Assembly: GCA_934317005.1 (NCBI GenBank)
Contig: CAKREB010000005.1
Location: 124,001-188,000 of the forward strand
Origin: an uncultured Lachnospiraceae bacterium
GTDB lineage: Bacteria > Bacillota > Clostridia > Lachnospirales > Lachnospiraceae
Direction of reading: 5' to 3'
DNA length: 64,000 nucleotides
Shown here: one piece after another, positions 53,026 through 61,527 of the stretch
Layout: every line of letters begins with the position of its first letter
How positions within the stretch are numbered: position 1 is the stretch's first letter
Notes under the pieces: model-generated
Databases searched by the model: none
What the model was told of the DNA's origin: nothing
What the model saw: only the letters and a program-made list of their open reading frames with translations
Translations under genes and position numbers: made by a program

Positions 53026-53988
53026 ATGTCTTTTTCAAGAAAAGTCAAGGAAGAGCTGGCAAGACAGATCAGTACAGCGCGTCACTGCTGTATTGCAGAA
53101 TTTGCCGCAATCTTTCATTTATGTGGCAGGATAAAAAGAGATTCGTTAGGAAATCCATATCTGCAAATCGATACGGAGAACTTGACAGTCGCTCAAAAAT
53201 CCTATATCTTATTAAGGAAAACATTTCAAGTACAGATTGAAATTATGGTAAGAAATCATAATGTTCGATCGTCTAACGTAAGTTTTTCTATCATTGTGAA
53301 AGAGAGTCAGGATGTGATACTGGTTCTTAAGGCAATCAAGATTATAGATGAGAATGGAAATCTATGGGGTGGTTTTCAGAAAATTCATCGACGGTTAGTT
53401 CAAAATACTTGTTGTAAGCGAGCATATCTGCGTGGCAGCTTTTTGGTGGCGGGTTCGATTACTAACCCGGAAAAAGCGTATCATCTGGAAATTGCAGTGT
53501 TGTCGGAAAGCTATGCGTTGCAGTTACAGGAACTGATGGCAAGCTTTGGCATGGATGCAAAGATTGTAGAGAGAAAAAAGTACCATGTGCTGTATATTAA
53601 GGAAGGCTCACAGATCGTAGATTTTCTTAATGTAGTGGAGGCGCATGTTGCTTTGATGGAGTTGGAAAATGTCCGGATTGTAAAAGAAGTCCGTAACTCC
53701 GTCAACAGACAGGTGAACTGCGAAACAGCCAATATCAGTAAAACCGTTACGGCTGCTGCAAAGCAGATTGAAGATATTAAGTATTTGCAATGTAAAATGG
53801 GGTTTAGCCAGTTAGCAGATGGACTTCGGGAAGTGGCAGAGCTGCGTTTGGATTATCCGGATAGTTCCCTACAGGAGCTTGGAAGGATGCTCCCCAATCC
53901 GATCAGCAAGTCAGGAGTCAATCATCGTCTGCGAAAGATTAGCAGTATTGTAGAGCAGTTAAAGGAGAAGAATGGTGATATTTCTTAG
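53026..53988 (+). CDS. whiA: DNA-binding protein WhiA
   Basis: 320 residues from ATG 53026 (GAGGA 6 bases upstream, M-S-F-S-R-K-V-K-E-E-L); ATG 53014 adds four residues. N-terminal LAGLIDADG-like fold without nuclease residues and a C-terminal helix-turn-helix (L-G-R-M-L-P-N-P-I-S-K-S-G-V-N-H-R). In Firmicutes it affects cell division and chromosome segregation. It normally follows yvcK/glmR in this cluster, which is absent here. Confidence 0.95.
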   Translation: MSFSRKVKEELARQISTARHCCIAEFAAIFHLCGRIKRDSLGNPYLQIDTENLTVAQKSYILLRKTFQVQIEIMVRNHNVRSSNVSFSIIVKESQDVILVLKAIKIIDENGNLWGGFQKIHRRLVQNTCCKRAYLRGSFLVAGSITNPEKAYHLEIAVLSESYALQLQELMASFGMDAKIVERKKYHVLYIKEGSQIVDFLNVVEAHVALMELENVRIVKEVRNSVNRQVNCETANISKTVTAAAKQIEDIKYLQCKMGFSQLADGLREVAELRLDYPDSSLQELGRMLPNPISKSGVNHRLRKISSIVEQLKEKNGDIS

Positions 53989-54008
53989 CCAGAAGGAGGA
54001 TTTTTAAA

Positions 54009-54269
54009 ATGATCACAAAGAAAATCAAGATTCAGATTCAAAATGGACTGGAGGCTAGACCGGTTGCGGTACTTGTGCAGGTAGCAAGTCAGTTTAACAG
54101 CAGTATCTATGTTGAATGTGGTGATAAGAAAGTCAATGCAAAGAGCATTATGGGAATGATGGCACTTGGTCTGGATGCCGGTGAGGAAGTTGTGGTATCG
54201 GCTGAGGGAGATGACGAATCGAATGCTATGGCAGACATAGAAAAGTTTTTAAGCGCTGTAAAGGCATAA
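54009..54269 (+). CDS. crh: HPr-like protein Crh with Glu in place of active-site His
   Basis: 86 residues, HPr fold. Residue 15, the phosphorylated His of HPr, is Glu (N-G-L-E-A-R-P), while the regulatory Ser46 is kept (A-K-S-I-M-G-M). It therefore cannot take part in PTS sugar transport but could be phosphorylated by HPr kinase and serve CcpA-type catabolite control. Bacillus Crh has Gln at the same position. Location after whiA matches the yvcL-crh order. Confidence 0.93.
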   Translation: MITKKIKIQIQNGLEARPVAVLVQVASQFNSSIYVECGDKKVNAKSIMGMMALGLDAGEEVVVSAEGDDESNAMADIEKFLSAVKA

Positions 54270-54284
54270 TAGAAGAATGGCAGG

Positions 54285-54314
54285 GAGCTGTTACAGTATG
54301 TGACAGCTCTTTTT
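54285..54314 (+). terminator. Terminator after crh
   Basis: GAGCTGTTAC (54285-54294) with GTGACAGCTC (54300-54309), one wobble, 5-base loop, T run. It closes the murB-crh transcript. Confidence 0.88.
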
Positions 54315-54363
54315 GACTTTATAGGACATTGCTCGTACAGTAGTGAAAGAAATGGAGTGCTTT

Positions 54364-57300
54364 ATGGGGTTTTCTCATTTACATGTGCATACTGAATATT
54401 CCTTATTGGATGGTTCTTGCAAGATTAAAGAACTGATTCAGCGTGCAAAAGATTTAGGAATGAAAAATATAGCGATCACAGACCACGGAAACATGTATGG
54501 TGTGATCGATTTTTATCGTGCGGCTCTGGCAGCAGACATGAATCCGGTAATCGGATGTGAAGTATATGTAGCACCGGGATCTCGTTTTGACAGGGAAGTT
54601 TCTAAGGGGGAGGAGCGTTATAATCATCTGGTACTTCTGGCTGAAAATAATCAGGGCTACGCTAATTTGATGAAAATAGTTTCTCTTGGTTTTACCGAAG
54701 GCTTTTATTACAAGCCGCGTGTAGATTATGAGGTTTTAGAAAAATATCATGAAGGAATCATTGCATTAAGTGCCTGTCTGGCAGGAACTGTTGCAACCAA
54801 TCTTCGACGGGGCTTATATGAGCAGGCGAAAAAGGAAGCATTGCGTCTGGCTGCGATTTTTGGGCCAGATCATTTTTATCTGGAATTACAGGATCATGGA
54901 ATTGCAGATCAGCAGACTGTCAATCAGGGACTTTTGCGCATGAGTCAGGAAACAGGTCTTGAGTTAGTGGCAACGAACGATGTGCATTATATTATGGAAG
55001 AAGATGCAGAGGCACATGATATTCTTTTGTGTATTCAGACCAAAAAACTAGTCAAAGATGAGGATAGAATGCGTTACGAGGGGGGACAGTATTTCTTAAA
55101 GTCAGAAGAGCAGATGCGAAAGCTGTTTCCTTATGCACAGCAGGCGATTGATAATACAGAAAAGATTGCGAGCCGCTGTCACGTGGAGATTACATTTGGA
55201 GATTACAAATTACCGCAGTTTGATGTGCCGGATGGCTATACGGCGTGGGAATATTTAAACAAGCTCTGCCGTGAGGGACTGGTTCGCAGATATGGCGGAC
55301 AGGCATCTGATCATGAGGAGAGGCTGGAGCAGGAGTTAGATGTTATCAGGACGATGGGATTTGTCGACTATTTCCTGATCGTATGGGATTTTATCCGCTT
55401 TGCCAGAGAACATGGGATCAGTGTTGGGCCGGGACGTGGTTCGGCTGCCGGAAGTATTGTTTCGTATACGCTTGGAATTACCAATATCGATCCGATCCGG
55501 TATAATCTTTTGTTTGAGAGATTCCTAAATCCGGAGCGAGTAACGATGCCTGATATCGATATTGATTTCTGCTATGAGCGCCGTCCGGAAGTCATAGATT
55601 ATGTCATGCAAAAGTATGGAAAAGACCATGTGGTACAGATTGTAACCTTTGGTACAATGGCAGCGCGCGGTGTGATCCGTGATGTGGGACGTGTGCTGGA
55701 TCTGCCATACAACTATGTAGATACGATTGCAAAGGCAGTTCCGATGGAGCTTGGTATCACGATAGAGAAGGCGTTAAAACAGAATCCCGAGCTAAGAGAA
55801 ATTTATCAGACAGACGAGCAGGCAAAGAATCTGATCGATATGTCAAAGCGTCTGGAAGGACTGCCACGTCATACATCGATGCATGCAGCGGGAGTTCTGA
55901 TCAGTCCGAAGCCGGTGGATGAGTATGTGCCGCTTTCAAAGGCAGCAGACGGAACGATCACGACGCAGTATACGATGACGACCTTAGAGGAGCTTGGTCT
56001 GTTAAAAATGGACTTTTTGGGACTGCGCACGCTTACCGTTATTCAAAATGCAGCGCGTCTTGCCGGGCTTAAGGATGAAACGGTTATGGATATCGACTTT
56101 ACAGATGCAAAGGTATATGAAATGATCGGGTCAGGTCATACAGAGGGTGTGTTTCAGTTAGAAAGTGCCGGTATGAAACAGTTCATGAAGGAACTAAAGC
56201 CACAAAATATGGAAGATATCATTGCCGGTATTTCGTTATACCGTCCGGGGCCTATGGACTATATTCCACAGTATATTGCAGGAAAAAATAACCGGGACAG
56301 CATTACATATGACTGTCCGCAACTGGAACCGATACTAGAGCCGACATATGGCTGTATCGTGTATCAGGAGCAGGTTATGCAGATTGTGCGAAATCTTGCA
56401 GGTTACAGCTTTGGACGAAGCGATCTGGTGCGCCGTGCCATGTCAAAAAAGAAAGCATCAGTGATGGCAGCAGAGCGTCAGAACTTTGTATATGGCAATG
56501 AAGAAGAGGGCGTAAAGGGATGTATTGCCAATGGCATACCGGAAGCTGTTGCCAATAAGATTTATGATGATATGACAGATTTTGCCAAATATGCATTTAA
56601 CAAATCGCATGCGGCAGCCTATGCAGTTGTAGCGTATCAGACGGCATATTTAAAATATTACTATCCGGTAGAATTTATGGCAGCTTTGATGACATCGGTA
56701 AAAGACAACACAGGAAAAGTTTTAAGCTATACCATGACCTGTCGTCAGATGGGAATTGAGATGTTAGGGCCGGATGTAAATGAAGGCTTTTCGGCATTTT
56801 CTGTATCCGATGGAAAGATACGGTTTGGTTTGTCTGCGATTAAGGGTATCGGTGAGGGTGTGATCGAAAATATTCTTTCCGAGAGGAAGGCAAATGGGCC
56901 TTTTGCTTCGATGGAAGATTTTATGAAGCGTTTGTCCTCTAAAGAGGTGAATAAGCACACCATCGAAAACTTTATCAAGTCAGGAGCATTTGACTGTCTG
57001 GAAGGTACCAGAAAGCAGAAGATGCAGGTGTACCAGAGCATGTTAGACAACATTAACCGTGAAAAAAAGGATAATATGGCAGGACAGATGTCTTTATTTG
57101 ATATGGGAGATGAAGAGTTAGCGCAGGCAAAAAAGATTGTCTATCCAAATGTAGGTGAATATGAAAGAGAAGAATATCTTGCCTATGAAAAGGAAATGCT
57201 TGGAATTTATGTCAGCGGTCATCCTTTGGAAGAATATCTTGGACTGATGCAAAAAAACTGTACCAGAACATCACAGGATTTTCAGGCGGAAACAGATGAA

Positions 57301-57834
57301 AATATGATAGAAACCGTTACGGCAAAAGACGGAGAGATAGCAGTTATCGGTGGAATCTTAGTTGGTAAGACCGTTAAGACAACGAAGACAAACTCTATTA
57401 TGGCATTTTTGACAATAGAAGATCTCTATGGCACTGTCGAAGTCATTGTATTTCCGCAGGTATATGAAAAATACCGACAGTTACTGGAGCTAGAGTGTAA
57501 GCTTTTTGTCAAAGGAAGAGTTACGGTGGAAGAAGACCGTGGTGGAAAAATCATCTGCCAAAAAATCATTCCTTTTGAGGAAATCCCATGCGAATTGTGG
57601 ATTCGGTTCCCAGATATTGCAGCTTTTGAGGAAAGAGAACTGGAATTATACCAGAAGATGCTTTCCTATGATGGAAAAGATACAGTCTGCATCTATGCAG
57701 AAAAGGAAAAGCAGGTGAAGCGTCTTCCGGCAAGTAAAGGGGTATCTGCAAGAAAGTTAGTAGAACAGAAGGTGCTTGCTTTTCTGGGGGAGAATTCTGT
57801 GGCAATTAAAGAAAAGAGTATTGAAAAATCATAG
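54364..57834 (+). CDS. dnaE: DNA polymerase III alpha subunit (DnaE)
   Basis: 1156 residues from ATG 54364 (GGAG 6 bases upstream; M-G-F-S-H-L-H-V-H-T-E-Y-S); a GTG at 54343 adds seven residues. PHP domain first (H-L-H-V-H, D-H-G-N), polymerase palm with P-D-I-D-I-D-F (near 396-402) and G-P-G-R-G-S-A-A-G-S, then the helix-hairpin-helix and OB domain (G-G-I-L-V-G-K-T-V-K-T). DnaE1-type by length. Low-GC Firmicutes also have PolC, so this is the second replicative polymerase. pfkA follows, a common arrangement. Confidence 0.97.
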   Translation: MGFSHLHVHTEYSLLDGSCKIKELIQRAKDLGMKNIAITDHGNMYGVIDFYRAALAADMNPVIGCEVYVAPGSRFDREVSKGEERYNHLVLLAENNQGYANLMKIVSLGFTEGFYYKPRVDYEVLEKYHEGIIALSACLAGTVATNLRRGLYEQAKKEALRLAAIFGPDHFYLELQDHGIADQQTVNQGLLRMSQETGLELVATNDVHYIMEEDAEAHDILLCIQTKKLVKDEDRMRYEGGQYFLKSEEQMRKLFPYAQQAIDNTEKIASRCHVEITFGDYKLPQFDVPDGYTAWEYLNKLCREGLVRRYGGQASDHEERLEQELDVIRTMGFVDYFLIVWDFIRFAREHGISVGPGRGSAAGSIVSYTLGITNIDPIRYNLLFERFLNPERVTMPDIDIDFCYERRPEVIDYVMQKYGKDHVVQIVTFGTMAARGVIRDVGRVLDLPYNYVDTIAKAVPMELGITIEKALKQNPELREIYQTDEQAKNLIDMSKRLEGLPRHTSMHAAGVLISPKPVDEYVPLSKAADGTITTQYTMTTLEELGLLKMDFLGLRTLTVIQNAARLAGLKDETVMDIDFTDAKVYEMIGSGHTEGVFQLESAGMKQFMKELKPQNMEDIIAGISLYRPGPMDYIPQYIAGKNNRDSITYDCPQLEPILEPTYGCIVYQEQVMQIVRNLAGYSFGRSDLVRRAMSKKKASVMAAERQNFVYGNEEEGVKGCIANGIPEAVANKIYDDMTDFAKYAFNKSHAAAYAVVAYQTAYLKYYYPVEFMAALMTSVKDNTGKVLSYTMTCRQMGIEMLGPDVNEGFSAFSVSDGKIRFGLSAIKGIGEGVIENILSERKANGPFASMEDFMKRLSSKEVNKHTIENFIKSGAFDCLEGTRKQKMQVYQSMLDNINREKKDNMAGQMSLFDMGDEELAQAKKIVYPNVGEYEREEYLAYEKEMLGIYVSGHPLEEYLGLMQKNCTRTSQDFQAETDENMIETVTAKDGEIAVIGGILVGKTVKTTKTNSIMAFLTIEDLYGTVEVIVFPQVYEKYRQLLELECKLFVKGRVTVEEDRGGKIICQKIIPFEEIPCELWIRFPDIAAFEERELELYQKMLSYDGKDTVCIYAEKEKQVKRLPASKGVSARKLVEQKVLAFLGENSVAIKEKSIEKS

Positions 57835-57884
57835 AAATTAGCGTAAAATCTAAGTAAGATATAGTGACGAAAAAGGAGGACATT

Positions 57885-58862
57885 ATGAGCGATTCGATAA
57901 AGACAATTGGCGTGTTGACAAGTGGTGGAGATGCACCTGGAATGAATGCAGCGATTCGTGCAGTAGTTCGTACCGGTATTGCAAGCGGACTGAAGGTAAA
58001 GGGAATCCGCCGTGGATATGCAGGCTTGTTAGAAGAGGATATTATCGACATGGGCACACTGGACGTGTCAGATATTATCCAGACTGGTGGAACGATTTTA
58101 TATACAGCTCGTTGTCTGGAGTTCAAAGAGGAAGAGTACCAGCAAAAGGGTGCTGAGATTTGTAAGAAGCACGGGATTGATGGTATCGTAGTAATCGGTG
58201 GTGACGGTTCCTTTAATGGTGCCAGTAAGCTTGCACAGCATGGAATCAATACGATTGGTGTTCCGGGAACGATCGATCTGGATATTGCATGCACAGAGTA
58301 TACGATCGGTTTTGATACAGCGATCAATACAGCGATGGAAGCAATCGATAAGCTGAGAGATACTTCAGAATCTCATGAGCGCTGCAGTATCGTTGAGGTT
58401 ATGGGACGTACAGCAGGTCACATTGCACTTTGGACAGGTATTGCAAGTGGAGCAGAGTATATTCTTACGACAGAAGAGTATCATGGTGATATCCAGCGAA
58501 TCATCAATAAGATTCAGGATCGCCGTCGTCTTGGCAAGAAGAATCATATTATTGTCAATGCAGAAGGTGTAGGTAACTCTAATGAAATGGCAAAGGTAAT
58601 TGAGATTGCAACCGGAGTAGAAACCAGAGCAACGATACTTGGTCATATTCAGCGTGGTGGTAATCCAACCTGTAAGGATCGTGTCTTTGCATCTGCAATG
58701 GGAGCAAAGGCAGTTGAGCTTTTGTGCGAAGGAGCGACAAACCGTGTTGTAGGTTATAAAGAGGGCGAATTTGTAGATTATGACATTCAGGAAGCACTTG
58801 CTATGAAGAAAGGTCTTGATCCATATTTGTTCCATATTACAAAGAAGCTTACAACAAGATAG
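57885..58862 (+). CDS. pfkA: 6-phosphofructokinase
   Basis: Commits fructose 6-phosphate to glycolysis. 325 residues from ATG 57885 (AGGAGG upstream). ATP-type motif G-G-D-G-S-F rather than the G-G-D-D-S of PPi-type enzymes; catalytic loop P-G-T-I-D-L-D, where the second residue after T-I is the proton acceptor. The Leu in T-I-D-L-D is Asn in E. coli; I recall Leu as usual in related clostridia. It lies after dnaE. Confidence 0.96.
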   Translation: MSDSIKTIGVLTSGGDAPGMNAAIRAVVRTGIASGLKVKGIRRGYAGLLEEDIIDMGTLDVSDIIQTGGTILYTARCLEFKEEEYQQKGAEICKKHGIDGIVVIGGDGSFNGASKLAQHGINTIGVPGTIDLDIACTEYTIGFDTAINTAMEAIDKLRDTSESHERCSIVEVMGRTAGHIALWTGIASGAEYILTTEEYHGDIQRIINKIQDRRRLGKKNHIIVNAEGVGNSNEMAKVIEIATGVETRATILGHIQRGGNPTCKDRVFASAMGAKAVELLCEGATNRVVGYKEGEFVDYDIQEALAMKKGLDPYLFHITKKLTTR

Positions 58863-58898
58863 CAGTTTGTAACATAGAAAAAAGATTGGAGGGTGATT

Positions 58899-59105
58899 AT
58901 GAAGAAGTTCATAAAAGGCTTAGCAGTAGTAGGAGCGATCGCCGGTGGAGTTGCCGGTGTTATATATCTCTTAAACAAGAATAAACTGGATGAAGGATAC
59001 GATGAGTTTGATGATGAATCCTTTGATGATGTTTTTGATGACGATGATGATAGAGATTATGTTACTCTTGATTTTGATGAGGATCAGGAAGAAACAGAGG
59101 AATAA
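58899..59105 (+). CDS. Small membrane-anchored acidic protein (hypothetical)
   Basis: 68 residues. A basic start and one hydrophobic helix (about 7-26, G-A-I-A-G-G-V-A-G-V-I-Y-L-L) are followed by a tail almost entirely of Asp and Glu (about 35-68). ATG 58899 follows GGAGGGTGA. Not recognised; similar small anchored acidic proteins may bind metals or cationic partners. It probably shares the pfkA transcript. Confidence 0.7.
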   Translation: MKKFIKGLAVVGAIAGGVAGVIYLLNKNKLDEGYDEFDDESFDDVFDDDDDRDYVTLDFDEDQEETEE

Positions 59106-59124
59106 TCTTATACCATTTCCATAC

Positions 59125-59155
59125 AAAAAGCAGGCATTTTAAGTGCCTGCTTTTT
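59125..59155. terminator. Bidirectional terminator between pfkA and topoisomerase genes
   Basis: AAAAAGCAGGCA (59125-59136) with TGCCTGCTTTTT (59144-59155); the A-rich and T-rich sides serve both strands of the convergent operons. Confidence 0.85.
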
Positions 59156-59173
59156 GTTGCTTTATAGGAAATT

Positions 59174-61426
59174 CTATTTTTTGATCTGTGCTTTCTGCCC
59201 CTTTGCACCACGCTTACGGTTGCGGATCTTTTTCGGATCGTATACTTTTTGGTCAAAACAGATTTCCGTGCAATCTGTTGCAACGACGGCCGCGTATTGT
59301 ACGAGATCATTATCATCCAATTGGATTCCTTTGATACCGCGTCCGGTCTTTTTGAGTTCACTGACCTCTTCTAGTGGAAAACCAAGAGATAATCCATTTT
59401 TGGTAATCAGGATTACTTTGCGGTCAGGTGAGATGACATCTTCTACACTTAGCGGTGTAATGCCGGCGATTGCATCGTCGTCCTCAAGTTTTGTAGATGC
59501 GATGACAGAGCGGTTTGTTTCAAAGCCAATGCCGGACACCTGTTTTACAAAGCCCTTTTGTGTGGCGAAGAAAAGCTGTGATTCCAACAGCGCCCCCATA
59601 GAAATGTAAAGTAATATGTTTTCGTGCTCTACCTTACAGAGTGATTGGATCAGAACACCCTTGTCACGACTGCGTCCGCGCGGAATGTTCATTGCTTTGA
59701 TCTGATACATGTTTCCCTGTTCAGTAAAGACGCAGAGTCTGTCTGTATTCTGCATGGTTATAATATGGGTATATTCGGCAAGCGTGTCACTGGAGATTCT
59801 GGAGTAGCTTTGCGAATCAACAGACTTGACATAACCAAAGCGGTCGATCAACACATAGATTTCTTCTTCCTTGATTTCTTCCACATATTTTTCCTTTGTC
59901 AGATTATCGAGGACAGTAAGGCGTTTTCTGCCAAACTTTTTCTTGTATTCGCGAAGCTTCGTAACGATTACCTTGTGAAGCTCTGTAATGTCGCTTAGAA
60001 TCTTAGAATAATCTGCAATATTCTGATGAAGCAGATCCTGCTCCTGATGCAGTTTTAACAACTCCAATCCGATTAACTTGCTTAAAGGCATGCTCAATAT
60101 TGCTTCTGCCTGACGCTCGGAAAACTGCAAAGAGGCAGCTTCTTTTTCTGACTTTTTCGACTTGAACTGAATGCCGTCCGTGATACCGTGGATCAGACAG
60201 CCTTTTGCCTGCTTTACAGAGTTACTGCCACGCAGGATTTCAATGATCAGATCAATGACATCTGTTGCCTTGATCAGTCCATCAACGATTTCTAAGCGAT
60301 CCTTTGCTTTGGCAAGAAGATGCTCGTATTCTTTGGTATAAAGCTCTTCCTGAAAAGAAACAAACTCTTCGATCAGACGCTTTAGTGTAAAGGTGATCGG
60401 CTGTTTGTCCTTGACGGCAAGCATATTTACGCTATAGGTATCTTCCATAGAAGTTTTTTTGTAAAGTCCGTTTAGCAGGTTATCAATGTTGCGGTCTTTT
60501 TTTACTTCGATGATCAGACGGATTCCCTCTTTGGAGGATTCATCCCGCACATCGTAGATTTCATCAAATACCTTATCTTTGGTCAATGCTACAAGACTTT
60601 CCAAAAGCTTTGTTTTATTTCCGGCAACGGTGTAAGGGATTTCTGTGATCACAATGTTTTTTCTGCCGTTGTCACTTGGCTCAATCTCTGTCTTAGCGCG
60701 CAGTGTCAGTTTTCCCTCTCCTGTTTCATAGATAGAGCGGATCGCGTCAGCATTTGTGATCATGGCACCGGTTGGAAAGTCCGGCCCTTTGATATATTTC
60801 ATTAAGCCATCTGTTGTAATATCTGGATTCTTGATATAGGCAATTACACCATCAATCACCTCGGAGGTATTGTGCGGTGGAATATTTGTTACCATACCGA
60901 CAGCAATACCGGTTGTTCCGTTGATCAGAAGATTTGGAAGGGTCGCAGGAAGTACAAGAGGTTCCTTCTCGCTTTCATCAAAGTTTGGTCCAAAGGGAAC
61001 CAGCCCTTTATCCAGATTTTCCAAAAGTGTCATGGCACCACCGGAAAGACGTGCTTCGGTATAACGCATGGCAGCGGCACTGTCACCGTCAATCGAACCG
61101 AAGTTTCCGTGACCGTCCACCAAAGGAAGTGTCAGGGAATAGTCCTCTGTCATATGAACCAGTGCATCATAGATGGAACTGTCACCATGAGGGTGGTATT
61201 TACCCATTGTATCACCGACAATACGTGCGCTTTTACGGTGCGGCTTTTCGGGAGAGAGTCCCAATTCTGTCATTGCATATAGGATTCTTCGCTGTACCGG
61301 CTTTAGACCATCGCGTACATCAGGAAGCGCACGTGCGATGATAACGCTGACGGCATAATCACGATAAGAGTTTTTCATCTCATCAGCGAAGTCTAATTGT
61401 ATAATTGATTGATCTGTTGTACTCAT
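59174..61426 (-). CDS. parC: Type II topoisomerase subunit A (ParC/GyrA-like)
   Basis: 750 residues. Cleaves and rejoins DNA; active-site Tyr in A-A-M-R-Y-T-E-A-R-L, quinolone region H-P-H-G-D-S-S-I-Y-D. The C-terminal beta-pinwheel is present (R-G-R-S-R-D-K-G; K-K-T-G-R-G-I-K-G resembles a GyrA box but is not perfect). Shorter than typical GyrA. With its partner at 61528 and far from dnaA in this window, it is more likely topoisomerase IV than gyrase, but the distinction is uncertain. GAGG precedes the start. Confidence 0.9.
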   Translation of the reverse strand: MSTTDQSIIQLDFADEMKNSYRDYAVSVIIARALPDVRDGLKPVQRRILYAMTELGLSPEKPHRKSARIVGDTMGKYHPHGDSSIYDALVHMTEDYSLTLPLVDGHGNFGSIDGDSAAAMRYTEARLSGGAMTLLENLDKGLVPFGPNFDESEKEPLVLPATLPNLLINGTTGIAVGMVTNIPPHNTSEVIDGVIAYIKNPDITTDGLMKYIKGPDFPTGAMITNADAIRSIYETGEGKLTLRAKTEIEPSDNGRKNIVITEIPYTVAGNKTKLLESLVALTKDKVFDEIYDVRDESSKEGIRLIIEVKKDRNIDNLLNGLYKKTSMEDTYSVNMLAVKDKQPITFTLKRLIEEFVSFQEELYTKEYEHLLAKAKDRLEIVDGLIKATDVIDLIIEILRGSNSVKQAKGCLIHGITDGIQFKSKKSEKEAASLQFSERQAEAILSMPLSKLIGLELLKLHQEQDLLHQNIADYSKILSDITELHKVIVTKLREYKKKFGRKRLTVLDNLTKEKYVEEIKEEEIYVLIDRFGYVKSVDSQSYSRISSDTLAEYTHIITMQNTDRLCVFTEQGNMYQIKAMNIPRGRSRDKGVLIQSLCKVEHENILLYISMGALLESQLFFATQKGFVKQVSGIGFETNRSVIASTKLEDDDAIAGITPLSVEDVISPDRKVILITKNGLSLGFPLEEVSELKKTGRGIKGIQLDDNDLVQYAAVVATDCTEICFDQKVYDPKKIRNRKRGAKGQKAQIKK

Positions 61427-61527
61427 TTGATTCCTCGTTTCTTTAAAATATATACGTAATAGTTAGTGCTTATGTCTCAGCCAGTGCTCCAATCTCTTTT
61501 ACCACTTTGGAAGATAGAAAATAGGGG

